A stretch of DNA of 64,000 nucleotides, from NCBI RefSeq assembly GCF_002087235.1, contig NZ_MUIO01000009.1, positions 81,981 to 145,980 of the forward strand, in the 5' to 3' direction. Numbering within the stretch: position 1 is the stretch's first letter; the number at the start of each line of letters is the position of its first letter. Below the pieces are notes generated by a model. That model saw only the letters and a program-made list of their open reading frames with translations, had not been told where the DNA came from and searched no databases. Below are positions 39,086-48,380 of this stretch, piece by piece. A program made the translations under genes and the position numbers. The DNA is from Pseudomonas floridensis. GTDB taxonomy: Bacteria > Pseudomonadota > Gammaproteobacteria > Pseudomonadales > Pseudomonadaceae.

Positions 39086-39586
39086 ATGAGTCGCGCGTTT
39101 GTAAACGAAGACAATGCTGCCGCCGATGCCAGTCAGCCGGTGGAGCGACTGGTCAGCGAGCAACCCAATTACGTCACGGCCCACGGCCTGGTGCTGCTGC
39201 AACGACACGTGAGCGACCTTCAGGCACAGCACAGCGCGCAAAGTGCATTGGGCGACAATGCCGACAAGCAGCGGCTGGCAGATCTGGAGCGCGACCTGCG
39301 CTATTTCAATCAGCGGCTGCAAAGCGCGCAGGTGGTGACACCCGCCCTGTCGACCGAGAAAGTGCAGATTGGCAGTTGGGTCACGTTCGCCGATGAAGAC
39401 GACAACCGGCAGCGCGTGCAACTGGTCGGTGAAGACCAGGCCGATGCGGCCAACGGGCTGATCAATTGGGGTTCGCCATTGGGCCGCGCATTGCTGGGCG
39501 CGCAGTTGGGCGATGAGGTGTTGTGGAAACGACCGGCGGGGGATCAGTTGATCGAAGTGGTACTGATCGAAACCGACGAAGGCTGA
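39086..39586 (+). CDS. GreA/GreB family transcription factor
   Basis: A 166-aa protein whose C-terminal half (about 92-165: VQIGSWVTFADEDDNRQRVQLVGEDQADAANG, ISWGSPLGRALLGAQLGDEV-like) is a Gre C-terminal domain that binds the RNA polymerase secondary channel rim. The N-terminal half (about 31-82) is a predicted coiled coil starting YVTAHGLVLLQRHVSDL. At its tip GreA has GDLSENAEY; here the tip reads ALGDNADKQ, shorter by about three residues and with one acidic residue fewer. It might therefore be a Gre-like regulator rather than a true cleavage factor. AGGGAGG precedes the ATG. Confidence 0.82.
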   Translation: MSRAFVNEDNAAADASQPVERLVSEQPNYVTAHGLVLLQRHVSDLQAQHSAQSALGDNADKQRLADLERDLRYFNQRLQSAQVVTPALSTEKVQIGSWVTFADEDDNRQRVQLVGEDQADAANGLINWGSPLGRALLGAQLGDEVLWKRPAGDQLIEVVLIETDEG

Positions 39587-39589
39587 GCC

Positions 39590-39621
39590 TGAAGGAGCGC
39601 CGCAAACGGCGCCCCTTCAGA
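39590..39621. terminator. Hairpin between convergent Gre-like gene and ettA
   Basis: CTGAAGG, GCGCCG and their complements CGGCGC, CCTTCAG form a stem around CAAA in the 39-nt gap between the two convergent stops. No T run, but it can serve both directions. Confidence 0.65.
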
Positions 39622-39625
39622 CGGA

Positions 39626-41290
39626 TCAGGCCAGCTTCTTGTGACGGACGCGGTGCGGCTGGGCAGCGGCATCGCCAAGACGCTTTTTACGGTCGGCTTC
39701 GTATTCGGTGTAGTTACCTTCGAAGAACACTGCTTGCGAGTCGTCTTCGTACGCCAGAATGTGGGTCGCCACACGGTCAAGGAACCACCGATCGTGGGAA
39801 ATCACGATGGCCGCGCCCGGGAAGTCCAGCAGCGCTTCTTCCAGCGAACGCAAGGTTTCGACGTCGAGGTCGTTGGACGGTTCGTCGAGCAGCAGCACAT
39901 TGCCGCCCTCTTTCAGGGTCAACGCGAGGTGAAGACGACCGCGCTCACCACCGGACAGGTCCTTGACGAACTTCTGCTGATCGCCACCTTTGAAGTTGAA
40001 ACGTCCCACGTAGGTACGCGACGGGATTTCATAGTTACCGATGCGAATCACGTCGGAGCCATCAGAAACGGCCTGGAATACCGATTTGCTACCGTCCAGA
40101 TCGTCGCGGCTCTGGTCTACGCAAGCCAGTTGCACGGTTTCACCGATTTCGATGCTGCCCGAATCAGGCTGCTCCTTGCCCATCAGCATGCGGAACAGGG
40201 TCGATTTACCGGCACCGTTACCGCCGATCACGCCGACGATGGCGCCTTTAGGCATGGCAAACGACAGATTGTCGATCAGTACGCGATCGCCGTAACCCTT
40301 GGTGACGTTCTTGAATTCGATGACCTTGTCGCCCAGGCGTGGACCGGCCGGAATGTAGATTTCGTTGGTTTCGCTGCGCTTCTGGAATTCCTGCGACTGC
40401 ATTTCTTCGAAGCGTTGCAGACGCGCCTTGGACTTGGACTGACGCGCCTTGGCGCCTTTGCGAACCCACTCCAGTTCGTCCTTCATGGCCTTTTCATGGG
40501 CCGACTGCTGCTTGGATTCCTGGGCCAGACGATCGGATTTGGCCTCAAGCCAGCCCGAATAGTTGCCCTCGTAAGGAATACCCGCGCCGCGGTCGAGCTC
40601 AAGAATCCAGCCGGCAACGTTGTCCAGGAAGTAACGGTCGTGCGTGATCGCAACCACGGTGCCCGGGAAATCGTGCAGGAAGTGCTCGAGCCAGGCGACG
40701 GAGTCGGCGTCCAGGTGGTTGGTCGGTTCGTCGAGCAGCAGCATGTCCGGTGCGGACAGCAGCAGGCGGCACAGGGCGACGCGGCGCTTTTCACCACCAG
40801 ACAACACGGAGATTTTTGCATCCCACGCTGGCAGACGCAGCGCATCGGCGGCGACTTCCAGTTGACGCTCAAGGTTGTGGCCGTCGCTGGCTTGCAGAAT
40901 CGCTTCGAGCTTGGCCTGCTCGGCTGCGAGTTTGTCGAAATCGGCATCAGGGTCGGCATATTCCGCGTAGACCTGATCCAGACGCGCCTGTGCGTCCTTG
41001 ATCACGCTGACGGCCTCTTCGACCACTTCGCGCACTGTCTTGGTGGGGTCAAGTTGTGGCTCTTGCGGCAGATAACCCACGTTCAGATCAGGCATCGGGC
41101 GTGCTTCGCCGTCGAACTCGGTGTCGACGCCAGCCATGATCTTCAACAGCGTGGATTTACCCGAACCGTTGAGGCCCAGCACGCCGATCTTGGCGCCCGG
41201 GAAGAAAGACAGAGAGATGTTCTTGAGGATTTCCCGCTTCGGCGGCACAACTTTGCTCAGCCGATGCATGGTAAAGACGTATTGAGCCAT
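39626..41290 (-). CDS. ettA: ABC-F translation factor EttA
   Basis: Energy-dependent translational throttle protein that binds the ribosomal E site and gates initiation according to ATP/ADP. The 554-aa protein has two ABC cassettes: GLNGSGKST (about 39-47) with LSGGEKRR, and GGNGAGKST with LSGGERGR. They are joined by the P-site tRNA interaction linker (ELEWVRKGAKARQSKSKARL). No membrane segments. MAQYVFTMHRLSKVVPPKREI at the N-terminus identifies EttA within ABC-F. Convergent with the Gre-like gene. Confidence 0.96.
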   Translation of the reverse strand: MAQYVFTMHRLSKVVPPKREILKNISLSFFPGAKIGVLGLNGSGKSTLLKIMAGVDTEFDGEARPMPDLNVGYLPQEPQLDPTKTVREVVEEAVSVIKDAQARLDQVYAEYADPDADFDKLAAEQAKLEAILQASDGHNLERQLEVAADALRLPAWDAKISVLSGGEKRRVALCRLLLSAPDMLLLDEPTNHLDADSVAWLEHFLHDFPGTVVAITHDRYFLDNVAGWILELDRGAGIPYEGNYSGWLEAKSDRLAQESKQQSAHEKAMKDELEWVRKGAKARQSKSKARLQRFEEMQSQEFQKRSETNEIYIPAGPRLGDKVIEFKNVTKGYGDRVLIDNLSFAMPKGAIVGVIGGNGAGKSTLFRMLMGKEQPDSGSIEIGETVQLACVDQSRDDLDGSKSVFQAVSDGSDVIRIGNYEIPSRTYVGRFNFKGGDQQKFVKDLSGGERGRLHLALTLKEGGNVLLLDEPSNDLDVETLRSLEEALLDFPGAAIVISHDRWFLDRVATHILAYEDDSQAVFFEGNYTEYEADRKKRLGDAAAQPHRVRHKKLA

Positions 41291-41671
41291 GGAATGAAAA
41301 CCTGGTGTCTGTGATAAGGACCGATCTGGAGCGCGAGCTTAAAGCCCCAACCGAAAAAAAGCTTTTATTTGTCTTTCAGACTTGCCGCATGAGCGTTCCA
41401 CGCCTTGAATCAGAGCAGGCAGAGAACAGAGTCGGGGCCTGGACAGTCAGGCCGCTGGATCTTGTTTGCACACAGTGGAGTCACTCATGCAGGAGTCGGG
41501 CATTAACCGCGCGTTGCGCAAAGCTACCCGAATGCAGCCTGCAGGGCAAACGATCCGGCCCAGCGGGACTGGCACTCTGCCACAACTCAAGGCATGCTAG
41601 CCGCCCTTTGGGCGACCGGCTTATATTGCATAGTGCATCGCTGCTTCAGTCCAGTAGTCAGGAACAACGAT
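41291..41671. other. Intergenic region between ettA and morA
   Basis: A 381-bp divergent spacer. I see no convincing small gene or RNA. It must hold the ettA promoter (minus) and the morA promoter (plus), but no strong sigma-70 pair stands out. TATATT at 41622-41627 is a possible -10 for morA without a good -35. An AGGA ribosome site precedes the TTG at 41672. Confidence 0.6.
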
Positions 41672-44600
41672 TTGCCCACATCAACCTCCTCTTTGCCCTC
41701 GAGTACCGCCAAAAGCAGTACTGCCAAGCCTCTGCGTGGCTCATTGAAAGGCGTGCTGGCGGCGTTGGTGTTGCTGATGATCGCGTTGCTGCTCTGGCAA
41801 CTGATCGAGCAGTTTCATCAAACCCAGGAACGGCAGCGTCAGCGCAGTCTCGACTACGCCACGCAACTGTCGGACCGGCTCGGTTTGAACATGGCACTCA
41901 ACGCCCAGATCGCGATGAATCTGCTGGAAGAAATCCAGTCATCGAGCGCGCGACTCGATCAATCATCGACGCTGGACGGCCTGCGCACCGCCCTGCCCGC
42001 GTTGCGCAGTGTCGTCAGCCTCAGTCCCACAGGAGACGTGATCAGCGACAGTTCAGAGATCACCGGCGACGCGTCTATTCTGAAGGGAGCCTTGAAACAG
42101 GCCATCGGACGCCCGTTCTTTTACACCAGCAATGAGGACGGCTCGCAGATCTATCTGCTGATACGCCAGAGTGGCGGTGCGAGCGGCGACTATTGGGCGG
42201 GGCGGGTGGTCCCCGACGCGCTCAAGGGTTTCATCCAGCAGCCAACCCAGGATTTCCAGCACCTGTGGCGCCTGGAAAAACGCATCACGCAACGGGTGAT
42301 CCTGCGCGAGACTCTGCCTGAAAACGGCGCCGACACCGGCCATACAGAAACCATTTTGCTTCAGCCACTGATCAACAGTGACTGGCAACTGCGCGGGCTT
42401 TTCGATGCGCAGAAGGCTCGTCAGGACCTGCTCGCCCCGCTGGTGGGCAAGTGCATTGTCGGCCTGTTGTTTTCGATTCTGCCGCTCATGGCCCTGGTGA
42501 GCCTGCGGGGGAGGCAGCGTCAGTTGCTCGAAAGCCGCCGGCGTTATCGGGATATTTTCGAAGGGGCTGGCGTGGCCATCTGCGTCATGGACATGTCCGG
42601 CTTGCCGGAAAGCCTTGAAAGTCTGCAGATCCGCACGTGCGAAGACTTCGACCTGTTGCTCAAGAATCAGCCTGCCATCCTTGACCGGCTGCTACAGCAA
42701 TTGCGCATCAACGAGGTCAACGAGGTTGCCCTGAGCCTGCTGAACGTCGAAGGCGGCGAACAGGCATGGCAGCAACTGATCGAAGGCGAGTCACGTACAC
42801 GGCCCGGCATCGGTATCGAGGTGATCCGCGCAGTGCTGAACAAGCTGCCGCGGCTGGAACTGGAAATCCGGCGCACCCGCGAAGGCGGCCAGGATCAGCA
42901 CCTGTGGCTGGTGCTCAGGCTGCCGGAAAGCCGCGACGACTTCGATGCCGTCATTCTCAGCATTGGCGACATCACCAGCCGCAAACAGATCGAACTGTCG
43001 TTGCTGGATCGGGAAAGCTTCTGGTCCGACGTGGTGCGCACCGTGCCGGACCATCTTTACGTGCAGGACGTGCTCAGCCAACGGATGATCTACAGCAACC
43101 ACCATCTGGGCCATACGCTGGGTTACAGCAAGTCCGAACTGCGCGCGATGGGTGAGTTTTTCTGGGAGATCCTGCTGCACCCCGACGACGCCAAACGCTA
43201 TCAGGACATGCGCCTGCGTCAGCGTCACCACGGTCACAACGAACTGCTCCAATGTGTGCTGCGCTTTCGCAATAGCGAAAACAGCTGGCGGTGCTTCGAC
43301 GTTCGCGAACAGGCGCTGGCGCGAGACAGTCAGGACCTGGTAACGCGCATCATCGGCGTCGCCAAGGACATCACCGATCAAGTCGCGTCCAGCCAGTCCC
43401 TGCGCGACAGCGAACAGCGTTATCGCATGCTCGCCGAAAGCATCAGTGACGTTATCTTTTCCACTGACAATCAGCTCCAGCCCAACTACGTCAGCCCGTC
43501 GGTGCAGAACGTGCTGGGCTACAGCGCCGAGTGGATCCTCACGCACGGCTGGGCTTCGACCATCGCCAACCCTCAGCAATTGCTCGGGTTCGACCAGCTG
43601 ATTCACTCCATCCGCAGACTCCTGCACAAACCGGACGAACTGCTCAAACTGCGTAGCGACACCGCCCCGCGCCTGTTCCTCTTCGATTGCCTGCGGGCCG
43701 ACGGGCGCAAGGTCCCGGTCGAATTGCGCATGGTTCTGGTGTGGGACGAGCATGACAATTTCGAGGGGCTTCTGGGTGTCGGTCGCGATATCAGTCAGCA
43801 GCGCCGTGCCGAAAAAGACCTGCGCATGGCAGCGACAGTATTCGAGCACTCTACATCGGCCATTCTGATCACCGACCCCGCGGGTTATATCGTGCAGGTC
43901 AACGAGGCGTTCACTCGGGTCAGTGGCTATGAAGCGGCGCAGGTGCTCGACCAGTTGCCCGGCCTGCTGACCGTAGAGGTGGAGCAGGAAGCACATCTGC
44001 GCCATGTTCTCAGGCAGCTCAACCAGCGCGGCACCTGGGAAGGTGAAGTCAGGCTCAAGCGACGCAACGGCGAGCATTATCCGGCGTGGGTCGGCATCAC
44101 CGCCGTGGTCGACGATGAAGGCGACCTGGCCAGTTACGTGTGCTTCTTCAGCGACATTAGCGAGCGCAAAGCCAGCGAGGAGCGCATTCATCGTCTGGCC
44201 TATTACGATGCCCTGACCCACCTGCCCAACCGCACCCTGTTCCAGGACCGTCTGCATTCGGCGCTGCAACAGGCCGAGCGTCAGCAGGACTGGGTGGTGC
44301 TGATGTTTCTCGACCTGGATCGTTTCAAGCCGATCAACGACTCGTTGGGGCATGCCGCCGGCGACCGCATGCTCAAGGAAATGGCCACGCGCCTGCTGGC
44401 CTGCGTGACGGACGACGACACCGTGGCGCGCATGGGCGGGGACGAATTCACCCTGCTGCTGCAACCAGGGCCTACGCGGGAAAGCGCGTTGAACCGAGCC
44501 ATTCATGTGGCCGAGCAGATTCTCACCAGCCTGGTCACGCCATTCGTGCTCGAAGGACGCGAGTTTTTCGTGACTGCCAGTATCGGTATCGCCCTCAGCC

Positions 44601-45508
44601 CGCAGGACGGCGATGAGCTGAGCCAGCTGATGAAGAACGCCGACACCGCGATGTATCACGCCAAGGAACGCGGCAAGAACAACTTCCAGTTTTATCAGGC
44701 AGACATGAACGCCACCGCGCTCGAACGTCTGGAGCTGGAAAGCGATCTGCGCCACGCACTGGAACAAAAGGAATTCACGCTGTACTACCAGCCGCAGTTC
44801 AGCGGCGATGGCAAACGTCTGACCGGGGCCGAAGCGCTGCTGCGCTGGCGTCATCCCCGCCGTGGACTGGTGCCGCCCAACGACTTCATCCCGGTGCTCG
44901 AAGAGCTTGGGCTGGTGGTCGAAGTCGGCGACTGGGTGCTGACCGAAGCCTGCAGCCAGCTCAAGCAATGGCATCAGGCAAAAGTGCGGGTGCCCAAGGT
45001 GTCGGTCAACATCTCGGCACGGCAGTTCTCGGACGGCCAGCTCGGCAAGCGAATCGCCAGCATCCTGCACACCACCGGCCTGCCCCCTGCGTGCCTTGAG
45101 CTGGAACTGACCGAGAGCATCCTGATGCGCGAAGTCAATGAAGCCATGCAGATACTCGACGGGCTCAAGAACCTTGGCCTGAGCATCGCGGTGGATGACT
45201 TCGGAACGGGCTATTCGTCGCTGAACTACCTCAAACAGTTCCCCATCGATGTGCTGAAGATCGACCGCACCTTCGTCGATGGCCTGCCGTCCGGCGAGCA
45301 GGACGCACAGATTGCCCGGGCGATCATCGCCATGGCCCACAGCCTCAACCTGGCGGTGATCGCCGAAGGCGTGGAAACCCAGGAGCAACTGGATTTCCTG
45401 CGCGAACACGACTGTGACGAGGTGCAAGGCTACCTCTTTGGCCGTCCGATGCCCGCCAGCCAGTTCGAAGCGCAATTCAGCAACGACGCGCTGTTCATGC
45501 TGGATTAG
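41672..45508 (+). CDS. morA: MorA: membrane PAS-GGDEF-EAL cyclic-di-GMP enzyme
   Basis: A dual-domain cyclic-di-GMP protein; MorA controls flagellar timing, motility and biofilm in Pseudomonas. The protein has two membrane segments (about 27-44 and 258-276) around a periplasmic sensor region, then several PAS domains, an intact GGDEF motif (922-926, RMGGDEF) and an intact EAL motif (1054-1056, GAEALLRW) with the EAL-loop DDFGTGYSSL. Both active sites look complete, so diguanylate cyclase and phosphodiesterase activity are possible. A TTG at 41672 with AGGA seven nt upstream is chosen (1278 aa); an ATG at 41594 without a ribosome site is the alternative. glyA follows, as in P. aeruginosa. Confidence 0.92.
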   Translation: MPTSTSSLPSSTAKSSTAKPLRGSLKGVLAALVLLMIALLLWQLIEQFHQTQERQRQRSLDYATQLSDRLGLNMALNAQIAMNLLEEIQSSSARLDQSSTLDGLRTALPALRSVVSLSPTGDVISDSSEITGDASILKGALKQAIGRPFFYTSNEDGSQIYLLIRQSGGASGDYWAGRVVPDALKGFIQQPTQDFQHLWRLEKRITQRVILRETLPENGADTGHTETILLQPLINSDWQLRGLFDAQKARQDLLAPLVGKCIVGLLFSILPLMALVSLRGRQRQLLESRRRYRDIFEGAGVAICVMDMSGLPESLESLQIRTCEDFDLLLKNQPAILDRLLQQLRINEVNEVALSLLNVEGGEQAWQQLIEGESRTRPGIGIEVIRAVLNKLPRLELEIRRTREGGQDQHLWLVLRLPESRDDFDAVILSIGDITSRKQIELSLLDRESFWSDVVRTVPDHLYVQDVLSQRMIYSNHHLGHTLGYSKSELRAMGEFFWEILLHPDDAKRYQDMRLRQRHHGHNELLQCVLRFRNSENSWRCFDVREQALARDSQDLVTRIIGVAKDITDQVASSQSLRDSEQRYRMLAESISDVIFSTDNQLQPNYVSPSVQNVLGYSAEWILTHGWASTIANPQQLLGFDQLIHSIRRLLHKPDELLKLRSDTAPRLFLFDCLRADGRKVPVELRMVLVWDEHDNFEGLLGVGRDISQQRRAEKDLRMAATVFEHSTSAILITDPAGYIVQVNEAFTRVSGYEAAQVLDQLPGLLTVEVEQEAHLRHVLRQLNQRGTWEGEVRLKRRNGEHYPAWVGITAVVDDEGDLASYVCFFSDISERKASEERIHRLAYYDALTHLPNRTLFQDRLHSALQQAERQQDWVVLMFLDLDRFKPINDSLGHAAGDRMLKEMATRLLACVTDDDTVARMGGDEFTLLLQPGPTRESALNRAIHVAEQILTSLVTPFVLEGREFFVTASIGIALSPQDGDELSQLMKNADTAMYHAKERGKNNFQFYQADMNATALERLELESDLRHALEQKEFTLYYQPQFSGDGKRLTGAEALLRWRHPRRGLVPPNDFIPVLEELGLVVEVGDWVLTEACSQLKQWHQAKVRVPKVSVNISARQFSDGQLGKRIASILHTTGLPPACLELELTESILMREVNEAMQILDGLKNLGLSIAVDDFGTGYSSLNYLKQFPIDVLKIDRTFVDGLPSGEQDAQIARAIIAMAHSLNLAVIAEGVETQEQLDFLREHDCDEVQGYLFGRPMPASQFEAQFSNDALFMLD

Positions 45509-45731
45509 GTGAGCGCACCCTGCGTGGTAATGCCGCACGGAAGGCGCCGCTTCCGTTCTGGAAAGTGATGCAGACCGCAGACCCGCGTGGCGTTCAGCCG
45601 GTGCATCCGCCCGCGTGTGAGCGGTGATCACGCACCCCATTCATCCGGCACATGACTGCCTTTCATATGCCAGATAAAACCCGATGGGTTAGAATGCCCC
45701 CCTTTTCCGCCATGCCCCCTTGAGGACTGCC

Positions 45732-46985
45732 ATGTTCAGCCGTGATTTGACTCTCGCGAAGTACGACGCCGATCTGTTTGCCGCCATGGAGCAAGAAGCT
45801 CTGCGTCAGGAAGAACACATCGAGCTGATTGCCTCGGAAAACTACACCAGTCCGGCCGTCATGGAAGCTCAGGGCTCGGTCCTGACCAACAAGTACGCCG
45901 AAGGCTATCCGGGCAAGCGTTACTACGGTGGCTGCGAGTACGTCGACGTGGTTGAGCAACTGGCCATCGACCGCGCCAAGCAACTGTTCGGCGCCGATTA
46001 CGCCAACGTCCAGCCGCACGCAGGCTCGCAAGCCAACTCGGCGGTCTATCTGGCCCTGCTGCAAGGCGGCGACACCATTCTGGGCATGAGCCTGGCTCAC
46101 GGCGGTCACCTGACCCACGGTGCCAGCGTTTCGTCTTCGGGCAAGCTGTACAACGCTGTGCAGTACGGCATCGATGCCAACGGCATGATCGACTACGACG
46201 AAGTCGAGCGCCTGGCTGTCGAGCACAAGCCGAAAATGATCGTTGCCGGTTTCTCTGCCTACTCGCAGATCCTGGACTTCCCGCGTTTCCGCGCAATCGC
46301 CGACAAGGTCGGTGCCTACCTGTTCGTCGACATGGCTCACGTAGCCGGTCTGGTTGCCGCAGGTGTCTACCCGAACCCGGTGCCATTCGCTGACGTCGTG
46401 ACCACCACCACGCACAAGACCCTGCGCGGTCCACGTGGCGGCCTGATCCTGGCACGCGCCAACGCCGACATCGAGAAGAAGCTCAACTCCGCCGTGTTCC
46501 CGGGCGCACAAGGCGGTCCGCTGGAGCATGTCATCGCCGCCAAGGCCGTATGCTTCAAAGAAGCGCTGCAGCCTGAGTTCAAGGCTTACCAGCAGCAAGT
46601 GGTCAAGAACGCCAAGGCCATGGCCGGTGTATTCATCGAGCGCGGTTTCGACGTGGTGTCCGGTGGTACTGAAAATCACCTGTTCCTGCTGTCGCTGATC
46701 AAGCAGGACATCTCCGGTAAAGACGCCGATGCCGCACTGGGCAAGGCATTCATTACCGTGAACAAGAACTCCGTCCCGAACGACCCACGCTCCCCGTTCG
46801 TCACCTCCGGCCTGCGCTTCGGCACCCCGGCAGTGACCACTCGCGGCTTCAAGGAAGCAGAGTGCAAGGAACTGGCCGGCTGGATCTGCGACATTTTGGC
46901 TGACCTGAACAACGAAGCGGTGATCGACGCCGTTCGTGAGAAAGTCAAAGCCATCTGCGCCAGGCTGCCGGTTTACGGCGCTTGA
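45732..46985 (+). CDS. glyA: Serine hydroxymethyltransferase GlyA
   Basis: PLP enzyme that interconverts serine and glycine and charges tetrahydrofolate with one carbon. The 417-aa protein has [36 protein letters not shown] and the PLP lysine in [14 protein letters not shown] (Lys229, same number as E. coli). The ATG at 45732 is used with GAGGAC upstream. Pseudomonads often have more than one glyA; this is the copy downstream of morA. A strong terminator follows. Confidence 0.97.
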   Translation: MFSRDLTLAKYDADLFAAMEQEALRQEEHIELIASENYTSPAVMEAQGSVLTNKYAEGYPGKRYYGGCEYVDVVEQLAIDRAKQLFGADYANVQPHAGSQANSAVYLALLQGGDTILGMSLAHGGHLTHGASVSSSGKLYNAVQYGIDANGMIDYDEVERLAVEHKPKMIVAGFSAYSQILDFPRFRAIADKVGAYLFVDMAHVAGLVAAGVYPNPVPFADVVTTTTHKTLRGPRGGLILARANADIEKKLNSAVFPGAQGGPLEHVIAAKAVCFKEALQPEFKAYQQQVVKNAKAMAGVFIERGFDVVSGGTENHLFLLSLIKQDISGKDADAALGKAFITVNKNSVPNDPRSPFVTSGLRFGTPAVTTRGFKEAECKELAGWICDILADLNNEAVIDAVREKVKAICARLPVYGA

Positions 46986-47009
46986 TCGATATAGCCTGAC
47001 GCAGTAACC

Positions 47010-47043
47010 AAAAAGCCCCGGTTCGAAAGAGCCGGGGCTTTTT
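47010..47043 (+). terminator. Terminator after glyA
   Basis: AAAAAGCCCCGG pairs with CCGGGGCTTTTT around TTCGAAAGAG, with a T run. The A-rich 5' arm makes it usable from the opposite side too, for the CobW gene ending at 47084. Confidence 0.95.
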
Positions 47044-47083
47044 GCTTGAAGTTGCTGCACCCTGGCGAGCGAGCCCCGCGCCG

Positions 47084-48061
47084 CTATGCCGACATCGCCT
47101 CAAAGCCCGCCCGAATCTTCTCCTCCGGCAACTCATCGGCGATGAACACGATGACGCTTTCACGCTGTTCATCGGCAGCCCATTCGACGTCGAAATCGAA
47201 TCCGTACAGCTTCAGCACACCTTGAAACACCAGTTTGCGGTCTTCACCGGCGATGTTGAGCACGCCCTTGTAGCGCAGCAGTTGTTTGCCATGGTCTTCC
47301 AGCAGTTCATTCATGAACGCGCTGAGCCTGTCGATATCCAGTGGTTTTTCGCTGCGCAGTACGAGGCTGGTGATGCGATCGCCGGAGTTGCCGACGGGTG
47401 CCAGCGGACGCAGCGTCACGCCGCCGTTCAGGTCGGCGTTGAGGTTGAAGCCGCGCACATCGAGCAGTTCGGCGAGGTCGATCTTGCCGTGCTCAACGAG
47501 GCGAATAGGTGCGCGACGGTTGATGCGGGTCAGGCGTGCACTCAAGGCCTCGAACGCTGTGTCGTCCACCAGATCACGCTTGCTGACCAGCAATCGGTCG
47601 GCGAAACCGATCTGCGCCTGAGCGATGGTCTGTTGCAGGTGCGTATCGGCGTGGGCGGCATCCACCAGCGTGATGATGCCGTCGAGGATGTAACGTTCAC
47701 GCAGCTCTTCGTCGATGAAAAAGGTCTGCGCGACGGGTGCGGGGTCGGCCAGACCGGTGCATTCGATGACCAGACGGTCGAACGCGATCTCGCCACTGTC
47801 CAGCCGCTCCAGCAGCAGGTACAGCGCTTTGGTCAGGTCAGTGTGAATGGTGCAGCAGACGCAGCCGTTGGACAGGGTCATGACCTGCACGGGATCGGTG
47901 CCCAGCAACTGGCTGTCGATGCCGGCCTCGCTGAATTCATTCTCGATCACAGCGATTTTCAGGCCGTGCTCGGCTTTGAGCAGGTGGCGCAGCAACGTGG
48001 TCTTGCCTGCGCCCAGAAAACCGGTCAGCACGGTGACGGGGATGGGTAGCAACTCGCTCAT
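47084..48061 (-). CDS. CobW/COG0523 family metal-chaperone GTPase (YjiA type)
   Basis: G3E-family GTPase; COG0523 proteins deliver zinc, cobalt or other metals to enzymes. The 325-aa protein has Walker A GFLGAGKTT, the metal-binding motif NGCVCCTIHTD (CxCC), switch ECTGLADP and base-recognition SKRDLVD. A C-terminal CobW domain follows (about 205-320, with LRYKGVLNIAGEDRKLVFQGV). No Zur-type operator was recognised upstream. It lies downstream of cstA-ybdD but behind a terminator. The metal and client are not readable from sequence. Confidence 0.88.
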   Translation of the reverse strand: MSELLPIPVTVLTGFLGAGKTTLLRHLLKAEHGLKIAVIENEFSEAGIDSQLLGTDPVQVMTLSNGCVCCTIHTDLTKALYLLLERLDSGEIAFDRLVIECTGLADPAPVAQTFFIDEELRERYILDGIITLVDAAHADTHLQQTIAQAQIGFADRLLVSKRDLVDDTAFEALSARLTRINRRAPIRLVEHGKIDLAELLDVRGFNLNADLNGGVTLRPLAPVGNSGDRITSLVLRSEKPLDIDRLSAFMNELLEDHGKQLLRYKGVLNIAGEDRKLVFQGVLKLYGFDFDVEWAADEQRESVIVFIADELPEEKIRAGFEAMSA

Positions 48062-48097
48062 AAGGCTCCAGACGGGTGCATTGAACTGAAATGAAAA

Positions 48098-48125
48098 CGC
48101 GCCACAGGTAGCAGCCTGTGGCGCG
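48098..48125 (-). terminator. Terminator after ybdD
   Basis: CGCGCCACAGG and CCTGTGGCGCG form an 11-bp stem; on the minus strand it is followed by TTTTCATTT. It closes the cstA-ybdD transcript. Confidence 0.9.
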
Positions 48126-48155
48126 TCGGGTCACACGATAACGCAGATCAGAGGA

Positions 48156-48353
48156 TCAGCAGCACTTCGGACCGCCCTTGCCGCCGTAACGTGCCTCTTG
48201 CCGCTCCCGAAAGAACTGCTCGTAGGTCATCATCGGCTTGTCCGGGTGCGTGGTCTGCATGTGCTCGACATAGGTGTCGTAGTCAGGCATGCCCACCATC
48301 AGGCGCGCAGCCTGACCGAGGTATTTCCCGAGCCGACTCAGGTCATTGAACAT
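48156..48353 (-). CDS. YbdD/YjiX family small protein
   Basis: A 65-aa protein with [32 protein letters not shown] at the N-terminus, [14 protein letters not shown], and a C-terminal GGPKCC. This family always follows cstA/btsT genes. In E. coli YjiX/YbdD lie beside the pyruvate importers BtsT and CstA and are thought to assist them. It begins 27 nt after the cstA stop, in the same transcript. Confidence 0.9.
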   Translation of the reverse strand: MFNDLSRLGKYLGQAARLMVGMPDYDTYVEHMQTTHPDKPMMTYEQFFRERQEARYGGKGGPKCC

Positions 48354-48380
48354 GGGCAGATCCTCTCTGGATGGACATCA

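Noticed and set aside
41305..42135. Separate 276-codon gene before morA
   Set aside because: It runs into morA in another frame, has no ribosome site and no recognisable motif.
42791..45640. Long open frame antisense to morA (949 codons)
   Set aside because: Shadow of the GGDEF-EAL coding sequence; low-complexity composition.
45509..45731. Glycine or other riboswitch upstream of glyA
   Set aside because: No tandem aptamer pattern; the region holds only spacer and a weak -10.
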